NCBI GenBank assembly: GCA_001179505.1
Contig: CDMY01000754.1
Span: 1 to 24,052 of the forward strand
Length of the DNA: 24,052 nt
Reading direction: 5' to 3'
Origin: Vitrella brassicaformis
Taxonomy: Eukaryota > Sar > Vitrellaceae
This document shows positions 1 through 10,200 of the stretch, piece after piece. The notes under the pieces were generated by a model. It searched no databases. It was not told where the DNA came from and was given only the letters and a program-made list of their open reading frames with translations. Both the position numbers and the translations under genes were made by a program. The first letter of the stretch is position 1. Every line of letters begins with the position of its first letter.

Positions 1-801
1 TCGCCGCATTACCTCACTTGCCTGGAGGGTTTCCCGCCCCACTCCCCTTTCCCGAGGCGTGTCCCCTTGTGCAGTCGAAGCCGAAAGGGGATCTCTGAGC
101 TTTGAGCTTGCTTTGAGCTCGCAAATGGGGCTCGCGGGATTTCATTCATTTCCCTCGCCGCATTGACGCTCCCGTGGCCTCATATGGTGACATGGCCTGC
201 TGCACAAGGCAGGGTATCCATCAGGCGATGTCTGCTCTATTGACGAAATGAAATGAGGGCAAAATTATACCTGTCATTATTGACTCATCGACATGGAGGG
301 CATCATCCTTGGTGTGCCTTCTTGTGTCCTCCGTGTAGCGACGAGAGAAGGAGGTGATGCACTGCATCGATCAGAGTGCATCGCCATTGTCTCTCCCCGC
401 AGCCTAAGGACAAAAGAAGGATAACACGTCAAGAGGAAGCGCAGCCAGTCATCCGCTCAGGCATGACCATGGTCAGGTCAGCTGTACATCAGTTGTGTCA
501 TCGAATCGAGCGACCGTAGGTCAACGCAACACCCCAGCCTCGCAGCTCGATGCGTCTGTCTGGGCCAGATGCCCTCATCTGCAGCTTGGCCAGCGCCTCT
601 GGATCGCCCTTAGCCGATGGACCGACCAGAAGCGACACAGAAACACGCCGAGACAGGTGAAAACGTCTATTAGCCCCCAAGACGACGGTATCGCATTGCC
701 CACGACACACAGGCACAGTCGCAGGCCATGGAAGCTCCCCTTGGTACACATCTGATCTCCCACACGCACCAGCCACCTGGACAGGCAGTGCACCCATCTA
801 A
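1..801. other. Left-edge intergenic sequence, no convincing gene
   Basis: No open frame here shows a recognisable domain or an intron pattern matching the neighbours. Two overlapping frames at about 495-797, one on each strand, are short and low-information. The right part is probably the 3' UTR of the minus-strand gene that stops at 802. Confidence 0.5.
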
Positions 802-3678
802 TCAGTCCCGCATTTCGTCGCTATCGACACAGATAGGCGAGAAGTAGTCAGTGATCAGTCGCTGGCCGGCCGTGGCGGGCAGCCCCTCCCGATACAGCTC
901 AACGCTACAGGGGCCTGTCTGCACAGCGGCGAACCCGTGAGGGCTCAGCCGCTCCTCCACGCCACACGAGCTATCCTCGTCCAGCATGTCGATTGTGAAT
1001 GTGTCGTTGGTGGTGAGTGTGATGCGCTCTAGCTTAGGCAGGGTGGTGATGGCCTCGATGCAGGTGTCAAACAAATCGGTGAAGGGCGGTGGCCTGTCTG
1101 TCCACTCCTCTAAAGGGTCCTCTGGCTCAGGCTCATAGCCAGCCGAGAAGAACACGCTAATGCGACGGATGCGACACTCGATTCCACCACTACTACGTCC
1201 CTCCTGGCTGCGCCCCTCTGCCGTCCCCAACGAGGTGTCCGCCCCCTCCCCGCCCGCATCTGCCTCGCCCACCGGCACCTCAGCCCTGCTATCCATACCG
1301 TCCTCACTGCTCTCGTCTTCTTCTTCTTCTTCCTCCTCCTCCTCCCCCTCCTCCTCCTCCCCATCCCACAACGACCAACCCTCACTACCACCGAAGGGTG
1401 AGCGAAACGCCCCTTTGATGTGCAGCAGTGGCCCCTCACTCGAGCAGTTGCGCAGATACGACGGGAGGAAAAACCCATCAGGCCTCTCCGGCACGAAAGC
1501 CACGTAGCGCGGCGGGCAGGCGAAGCGCACCACCCGCACCGATGGGAGGTCGTCTATCGTCTTGACGACGGCCTCCTCGCCCAGCTGCTGCGCCCTGCCC
1601 AGGTCGATGGACCGCACCGATGGGAAGACGCGGCCGAGGTTGAAGAGCAGTGGCGGTGGGAGGGGGTTGTCGGTGTCCCTGGCCGGCTGCAGGGTGAGGG
1701 TGCGGGCTGAGCTGAAGACCAGCTTGGGCAGCAGGGAGTAGAAGGCCGGGATGATGGTGTCCTGTGCGAGGCTGGTGGGGAATGTCACCGATGTGGCGAG
1801 GGAGGCTGCCAGGGTGAGGGTAGACGACGCAAATGTGGGGCTCTCGTCGCTGTAGATCCCGCGAATGGGGCTGTAGGGGTCGGTGGGCGGCCAGAGGAGG
1901 GTGAAGGGGAAGTCGAATGAGCTGCTGCTGTAGTCCTCCTTGCCGCCAGGGCTCACACAGTACTTGTGGACCTTATTCAGCGACTGTGACACAGCAGGCA
2001 ACACATGGATGCATTGGGAATGATCACTCCCTCTTGTGTGCGTGGATGCATTGGTCACTCACCGATATGATGCTTCGGGTGATCCTTTTGGCCTTGATGG
2101 TGCCCTCGATGGCCTCCAGCGACCTTATCGGCTCATCATTGTCCTCGTCAATCCAGGCCTCCAGGTCAGGTTCGTCCGCCGTCACGGTGAAGCTCCTCAC
2201 GGTCTTGACCTGCGTGGACTCGACGAGTTCCATCGCCAAATGCGCATCCCACGCGAATGGGGGCGAGAGGGTGAGGGTGTGGACACTCTCGCGATTCGCC
2301 AGCCAGTCGCGCCCATACCATGTGTCGTAACCCAGGAATTCGTTGTACTGGAGCGTCTCCTCCTCCCTGCTCAACTTGCGCAGCTCGAGGGTCTTAAGAG
2401 ACCTGTGGCACACACACACAAGAGACCAGACAAGGACGGATGGTGCGCAGGGACCTTTGGAAGGAACTGTCCTGGATTTGCACTGCACCCACCCGAGTGT
2501 CCAGAAGCGCAGATATGAGGCCCACCCCCACCGCCCGCCCACTGCTACTGTCTTCAATCGTGGGAATGCCGCCCGCTTCTCGCCCATGTCGAGCTCCGGA
2601 ATGTCTGTCGAGCTCCGGAATGTCTATCTCGTGCATCTCTGTCGATGTGCTGTCCACCTCCAAATGCTCGAGGGTCTCGCTAATGGACTCAATCAGCCGC
2701 ACCATCCCCATGTTCATGTGACAACCCAGCACCGCCCGCTTGGTCTTGGCCAGCCGGGGCACCCATGCCTCCAGCTGCTCATCGGTGGTGTCGATGGCGC
2801 GGTCGGCCAGGAAGGTGATGATGGTGTGCATGTCGGGGTGGCGGGAGGGGGCCAGGAAGGACGAGTGGGCGCGCGAGAGGCCGCCGATGAGGGACTCGGT
2901 GCCGACGAGGGGGCCGAGTCGGTCAAAGAGCAGCGCGTCAGGGAGGGTGAGCAGCGACGGGGCCAACGACTGAGTACAGAGCACAACACGCAGAGCACAA
3001 CACAAGACGGACGTGTCCCCCGTCTGTGCAGTGCATGTGATCCATCGGTGTCTGTTGCTGCTTACATCTAGGCGTAGGTTGCGTAGCATAGCAGTGATCT
3101 TCTGCTGTGCGATACCGATGAGGATGTCCTGTGGGCTGGGCAGGGTATCGGCTGGGGCTATCTTGGACAGCACGACCTTGAGCCTCTCATAGTCCAAACA
3201 CACCATCTGCACACACCAAAGCACACAGGCAGGGAGATGCAAAGCAGTTGGCAGCGCGCTAAGGGACGCCCCATGTGTGTGGCCTGGTGGTCTCTCACCT
3301 TGGCTATATTGGGGCACATGGCTGCGCCGAGTGTCCTCTCCTTGCTCTCCTTGAGTGTCAGCGCCTCGCTGGCCTGATTGCACAGAGATCCACACACACA
3401 CGCCAGCGACAAGGTCATCTATCGCAGGCCCTCTTTCTGTGTGTGTCTCCCCGCATCTTCCTTCCCTCACTTGTTGGTACAGAGCGTCGAGTTTCTGCGC
3501 GACGTTGAGGTATTTGTCCCTCGCGGCCAGAATGCCCTCCAACTACAGACCATCACATTCCAGACCAAGATAGTGCATGAATTCGGCATCCTAGTAGCTG
3601 TCTGGCGGCACCCCTCCTCACCTCGCTACACGTCAGGCGCCGCTTCTTCGCCGCCGACTCCATCGCCGCCGACTCCAT
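802..3678 (-). CDS. Unrecognised protein, F-box-like and LRR-like, seven exons
   Basis: The model from splice sites is complement(802..1983, 2063..2402, 2493..2969, 3066..3206, 3299..3373, 3471..3542, 3622..3678). The first exon reads MESAAMESAAKKRRLTCSE, where the MESAA unit is repeated, giving two possible starts at 3678 and 3663. Exons 2-4 are charged and probably helical or coiled-coil. The start of exon 5 (LPDALLFDRLGPLVG followed by LIGGLSRAHSSF) resembles an F-box. Later patches such as LEHLEV, FPRLKTVAV and SLKTLELRKLS resemble leucine-rich repeats. The last exon carries a long Glu/Asp tract encoded by 1315-1362. All junctions keep phase except exon 5 to exon 6: a 19-bp tandem duplication at 2587-2625 shifts the frame, so the gene is either broken, differently spliced or mis-assembled. 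An F-box/LRR substrate adaptor of ubiquitin ligases is an inference only. Confidence 0.6.
1315..1362. repeat. Trinucleotide tract coding an acidic run
   Basis: A CTT/CCT trinucleotide tract on the plus strand is read on the minus strand as a Glu-rich run with a single Gly, inside the last exon of the 802-3678 gene. Such tracts are slippage-prone and usually code disordered linkers. Confidence 0.85.
2587..2625. repeat. 19-bp exact tandem duplication inside an exon
   Basis: The unit gtcgagctccggaatgtct occurs twice back to back (2588-2606 and 2607-2625), with the period-19 match extending one base left to 2587. It lies in exon 5 of the minus-strand gene. Nineteen is not a multiple of three, so one copy shifts the reading frame. 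Confidence 0.95.
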
Positions 3679-4203
3679 CGCCGCCACCAGCAGGGCGGGG
3701 GAAGTCAAAGCGATGAGCTATCGGAACATCTCCAGGCTACAGTCCTCAGGTCCAACATTCTGAGCCAAAATCAGAGGATGCAGAGCGCAAAATCAGCCAA
3801 TACAAACTTCGGATTTCATACAGCTCGCAACGAAGCTCGCGTTGGTTCAAACGCCGCAGCCTCAATGCGCAGCCTCAGTAGCGCTGAAGAGGTCATGTGA
3901 AGCGCTATCGTACCAGATCTGCCACTCTTGACGGCCCGCTGGTCACTCTTCTGTCGCCCGCTGCGTGGCCTGGTGGTGTGGAGGCCCAATTAATCATGGA
4001 GGAGGTGCCGGCATCAGCTGCGGTGATGAGGCGAGCGGCGCCTGCTGAGATCTGCGGATGGTCGGACGTCCATTGCGAATAGCGTGGTGAAGTCTGCTTC
4101 TCGTCCGCACATCACATCGCCCGCCGGACGCCCTTGCCCCTCTTCTCTCCTTGTACATAGCTATCCACCTGATTGATCTGTCTTATTGACTTCCCCTGCG
4201 GCC
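3679..4203. promoter_or_regulatory. Shared upstream region of divergent genes 1 and 2
   Basis: This is about 525 bp between the start codons of the minus-strand gene at 3678 and the plus-strand ULK4-like gene at 4204. No credible coding frame is present. By position it should hold both promoters and 5' UTRs. I see no clear TATA box or repeated operator-like motif. Confidence 0.5.
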
Positions 4204-7200
4204 ATGTATCGCCCTTCCCGCCACCCGCCGCCCAAGGGCCCATCTGCACCTGGGCTGCGGCAGGCGGCGGCAGCAGCAAACACCAACACCAACGCCACCG
4301 CCACTACCGCCGCCCTCAGTGGCCCACATCCGAGAGAGAGGAGCCGCGAGAGGATGGTGGAGAGGGACGTGATGCCGCCGCCGGGGATGAGTGAGCGGTC
4401 GCCGTCGCCGCGGCACATGAACTACCACCTCTATGACCAGATCGGCAGGGGCAGGACCACTGAAGTCTTCAAGGTTAGCACGGGCCTGTGTGTGAATGTG
4501 TTGACTTGACCTGTGTGTCGGTGTGTCTGTGTGGGTCTGTGTCTGTGTGTTCAGGGTCGTCGCAAGAACACGATAGAGTTTGTGGTGTTGAAGCGGTACC
4601 CCAAAAATCAGCGGGAGTTCGTCCTCAACGAGGTAAGGCAACCAACACACACAAGACACACACAAAACAGATCGCACCGCTGTCCATAACCTCCCTCACT
4701 TCTCTGTGTGTGTCGTTGTGTCGCAGGACCGTGTGATGCGTCACCTGGCCTCGTATAACCCGCTGCAGAACCCCTCTGACCCCTACCACATGCCCCTGCA
4801 GTCGTCCATGATCCTCAGGGGCTCCCACATCATGCCGTCAGACTCCATCGCACCACACGCCCACGTGCTGGGCGGCGGGGGCGTGATAGATGACGGCGGT
4901 CGGTGGCACGAGAACATCCTGCGGTACATTGAGCAGTTCGAGAGCAGAAACCACGTGTGGGTCGTGTATGAGTACTGCCCAGGTGAGATGGCGGAGAGAC
5001 TGGGTGCACTGAGTGCATCAGTGAGTGTGTCTGTGTCCGTCCATTCAGGTCAGGACCTGCGCACCGTGTTGACGATGGACGGACGGGTGAGCAACAAGCA
5101 CACACATTGACAGATGACGGAAGGTGAAAGTGGTCGGCTTATATGTTCTCCTTTCCGTGTGTGTCGATGGATGCCATCCCCCCATTTCATTCAGATGCCC
5201 GAGATATCGCTGCAGGACTTCGGTCGTGCGATGGCGTGCGGCATACGATACCTCCACTCACAGGGATTCGTCCACGGAGAACTCGCGTAAGCCAAGCCAA
5301 GCCACGACATTACACACACCCACACACCCACACATCACACACACCCGACCATGGAGATGTGTGTGTCTGGTGTTGATAATATAATTGTGCCCACAGCCCC
5401 GGCAATGCGTTGTTCAACGAGTCTGGAGTGCTGAAGCTGCGCAACTTCGGCGCCACCCGGTCGCTGGACGAGCTGCTGCACGAGATACAGTTGGACGCCG
5501 GCCTGCCGCTCAGAGGCAGCATCGGACAGCAACACACGCCACACAGACGGGTCAATGAACCACGGGAGGGAGGGGGAGGAAAGCACTCAGCCGTGAGCTA
5601 TACAGCCATGCATGTGTGTGTGTGTGTGTCAGGCTGAGGGTTTGGAGGTGATGGGTGCGCCGTGCTACTGGTCGCCAGAACTCATCAGAAGCGGTACAGG
5701 CAACACAGAGGGAGGGAAGACAATGGTCCGTGGTGGATCGGGGTGTGTGTGTGTGTGTGCATGTGTGTGTAGGTATGATCCCGACGATCCACAGCGACCT
5801 GTGGGCGTACGGGTGCATCCTGTACGAGTCGCTCATGGGGCACATTCCCTTCCAGGCAGACACCGTCGAACAACTCAAACAGTAAATAAGATGACACAAG
5901 CAAGAAGTTTGTTAGTTAGACAAGAGCCAGTGCAGTGTCACCAGCCGAGCCGCTTGATACTTTGCTGCTGTTGCGTTTGGTGTCTGTCTGTCTGTCAGCA
6001 TGATCCTGGCGCAAGAGGTAGAGTTCCCGCCCATCGACAAGGCAGCCCCCAGACGAGCAGCCAGAGGTACCCAACGCACAGCATTCCCAGACACGTGCCT
6101 GCACACCTACTCTTGTCCTTGTGTCAGGCGATCGCAAGTATGACTCGCGTGGCGCCCGCAAGGTCCCTCCCGACGACCCGCGCGACGTGCGCATCACTCC
6201 CCAGCTGCTGTCGCTGCTCAAGGGGCTGCTCACCAAGGACTGGAGACACAGAATCACTTGGGAGTACGCCACTCCACGCCAGCCCTTACACAGACAGACA
6301 GGACATCCACCTGTGACTGACTGATGTCATGTGATCGTTATCCTTTCATCCTTTCAGAGACCTGGTCTCTCACGAGCTCTGGGACCCTCCCCAAGTGGCC
6401 CTCACACCCACTGAGAGAGCCCAGCTCGACAAGTACACCGACATCAGCCTACAGATCCTACGCGCCACTGTGGGCGACTCCGACGACCTCCCCCCCTCCC
6501 CCATGGTCAGCCGACAGATGGGCGACGAGGCCGCATACCAGGACGACGCCTACGTCGACGAGGACGATCGCATGAACGCGGCCCTGCACACGCCCATCAA
6601 GCGCGGCAGCCACGGGAGTGCCGGTGGCTTCATCCGCGACCCCGCAAGACCGCCTTATGCCGAGGAGCCCGATCGGTATCGGCCGTCGTCCACCCACGAC
6701 AGGCAGGAGTACCGCAGAGAGCGGACGGCGATGCGGCCGCAGCGGCGGCAGGACAGGGACAGGGAGGACGAGAGCCCTCACCGCCTGATTGCCTCCCCAG
6801 CTGTGGTGCGCCGTCGACACGCCAATGACACAGACAACAGCCACGTCACGCCCGAGGCCACCAGCTCTGTCGCGGCGATCGACCAGCAGCAGCATCAGTA
6901 TCAGCAGGAGAGCCCCGGTGACATCTATGAGCAGTTCAATGGGGAGGTGCCGCCCCAGATGGACCATGACGACGACGATGAGCAAGAGGGAGAGGGGGAG
7001 GATGGGGATGGTGGGGGCGGCAGACGGGGTGTGGAGGACCACCAGATGCCCCGGCTGACCATGCTGTCCAACGTGCAGCCAACCAAACGCGCCAAACTGG
7101 AGAAACTGCTGGTGAGACAGACAGAGGATGACAGTAAGTATCTTCAGCTGTGCGTATTGGCGTCTGTTTGTGTGTGCGCTGCGCAGTGTGAGGTGGAGGG

Positions 7201-10200
7201 CAGTGGTGGATTCGCCCGCCGGCAGCCAATCTACGACCAGCACCTCGTCAAAATAGACACAGTAGGCAGGCAGGCAGGCAGGTACACCATACCATCAGAG
7301 AGAGGATCACCCCAGCGCACAGTGCAGTTGTCCCACTCCTGTTTGGTTGGTCAGTATGGAAGCAATGGAGGTGACGACACCACCCTTGCCGACGAGGATT
7401 GGGAGCAAGACTGGCGGGCCCACGCACCCTTCAGCCTGCCGAGCTTCGACGCACTCAAACGCAAATTGCAGGTGGGGTGGGTGAGAAACACACTGCACTC
7501 ACTGCATGCATCAACGATCGTCCCTTCCTGCACCACATAGCGTGACGAGATGTACCTCCCCTCCCTGCTGTCGTCGATCTTCAAGACACTCGCCGCCAAC
7601 GAGCCATACGGGCGGTCCACACCTTCGTCACAAAGCGACACCTGCACCACGGAGCAGAAGACAGCCGTGGTCAAGTACGTCGGCTGTCTCGCCGAAGTGG
7701 GCTGGCCCGGGCTGGCCGACGCACTCCTGCGGTCGCAACTGACCAAGCTGCTCGTCAATGTTGTCCAGTAAGCAACAAAGAGAGAGACCACAACACGCGT
7801 GTGAGGGTGTATGTGTGTGTCAGTCACGAGACGTCTCCCCCACGAGCCTCGTACCGTGTGGCGACCCTCTCGGCATTGGGTCAGATGATCCGCCACGGCG
7901 GTGACCTGCCAGTGGAGCTGGGCAGGAGCTACAGGCTCTGGGATGTCCTCATCAACATACTCACCAAGGCACCCGAGGGCGACCACGACGTCAAACTCAC
8001 CAGACAACTCAGGTAGGTACCTGACATACCATGCGCTGGCAGGGCAGGGCAGCATACACACCTGACAGGTGTTCCTCTTGGTGTTGTCCGTGCAGGCGTC
8101 AGGCCGCTGCGACGTTTGGCGAGCTGCTGTACTATGTGGCTGTGACCCACAATCGGCAGCGGCCGTCTGGTGATGGCTTCCCCACACCAGACGACGCCCC
8201 TGCCATCATCAAGAAGCTCATCATCGACAGGCGGACGGTCGGCGAAGACCCGGTAAGCCAGGCAGACGATATGCAATGCTATGCACGTGTGTCTATCCCT
8301 CTTTCCAATGGATCTAAGACGTTCTTCCGTGTGTCTCTTTGTGCAGATTGTCGTGCATTTCGCGGTTCGGACGCTCGGCAACATCGCCACAGCAGCCGGC
8401 AGATGTAACTAGCGCTCGCAAATACGAACAACACACACGCCAATGCACACGCACACACACACGTAGAATCTTGGTTCTCTGCGTGTCCGGTTCTATCTAG
8501 GGGCGTTGGAGCGTTTGCTGCCGACATCCAACGAGGCGTGGCAAATCTTCTACAACCTGGCGTGTGAGGCCATGATCATCTGCTCAGCACCACGCACACG
8601 CCCAACCACACCTAGGGCAGCCGCCCACTGGCAGGCACACCCCTTCTCACCCACACCCACCAGACAGCAGCAGCAGCAGGACGCCCGCATCCCATCAGCA
8701 GCAGCACCATCACCAGCAGCAGCAGCAGCAGGGGGCCCCATTGCTCACCTCGACGATTGGGGGCAGACAGAGGAGCCCGACCAGACAACCCACGAGTGGT
8801 CGCCCTACCTCCTGGCGGTGGAGTGCCTCAAGACCTTGTCTGAGCTGGCCACTCTGGCTCCCAAGTGGTGGCATGGGCTGCTGAATGTGTGGGCGGCGGT
8901 GTACGAGAGGGGCGAGGAGATGGGGGTCTACACGCGGGAGATGACGCCCAACGTGAGGGAGATGATGCGGGCCGCCATGTGCTCTCACATGGGGGAAGCG
9001 GCACACGCTGGGGTCAACCTGGCCCTCGTGGGCATCGTCCATGCCAAGTGCGTGGCCGGGCACAGCACATCTGATATGCACGCCTTGAGAGCTTTGATGA
9101 GATGGTGGTGTCAGGTGCAATTGAGTGTATGTGATGGTTGTGTCCTCTGTGTGTGTCGGTGTGTGTGTGCAGCGACGTTGAGATGCTCCAGGACTTGTTT
9201 CAGGGCGACATGCTGTCCACTGTGCTGCAGCTGCTCAACACGCGCAGACCACTGCCAAACGACGTCAAAGCCAAGGTAAGGAAGGTCGGCAGACACCCAT
9301 CCCACTGGCCGACCCACATCTCTCTGTTGGTTCAGGTGATGCTGTGCATTGAGTGTCTGATGGGGACCGACCTGATCTTCCTCCTGTGGTCGCTCGAGTA
9401 CGACCTCATGCCGTTCATCGACGGGCTGTGGACCGCACGGGCCGGCGAGGATAGAAGCGAAGTGGACGAACAAGACAGACAGCTCGACACGGCACTCGAA
9501 CTCACAGTAAGTAATCTCATGGGTGGGGAGTGCCGTGTGTGGGTGTGGGTGAGTGCTGCATATATGGTATGTGGATGCTCCCTCCTTTGCAGTTGGCGAC
9601 GTTGACCGATTTGGTTCCCAGCCTGATCACCCAGCTCGAGCAAGACGCGCAGTCCGCCGTGCAGAACCCCAATGGCCATCCCGAGCTGACGCTAGAGGAG
9701 ATTATCCGCGGCTGCTACGACTACCTCACCGTGCCCATGCAGCTGCTCTCATCCGCCATCCCCAAGGCGCGATCCACATTCATGACGCCCAACCTCATCC
9801 AGAACCTCTCCAAGCTCACCGACCACTCGGGCTGCGAGCCGCTGCGGAGCGCGCCGGTGGATGTGCGGTCGAGGGCTCTGGAAGTGATGGAGGGGATGGC
9901 TGGTGAGATAGTGGGGGGCAAGAGGGTGGTGCTGGTGGGGGAGGGGGCGGTGGAGCCCGAGCTGCTCGACGCCATCAACCAGGCCATGATACCCACACTG
10001 ACACGGCAAATGTGAGCTAAGCACACCACACGAGACAGACACCGAGAGAAGCATTCTGATGGTATTGTGGCATGGGGTCGTTGCATTCACTGCAGGTCGC
10101 CCCAGAATGGCCCCATGGTGTGTTTCCAGTCGCTCAAGGTGCTGCACATCCTCATCCCGCCTCTCATGCACGACCTCCACTCCCTCATGCCGCCCCCTCC

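Noticed and set aside
495-797. Overlapping short open frames on both strands at the left edge
   Set aside because: No domain, no splice context and no way to choose between strands; treated as non-coding.
1315-1362. Plus-strand Ser-rich frame across the CTT/CCT tract as a gene
   Set aside because: It is a simple-repeat shadow of the acidic run in the minus-strand gene.
6458-7243. Minus-strand 261-codon open frame opposite the acidic linker exon
   Set aside because: It is the antisense of a repetitive, GC-rich exon, with no recognisable protein features beyond Val/Leu-rich composition caused by the opposite strand.
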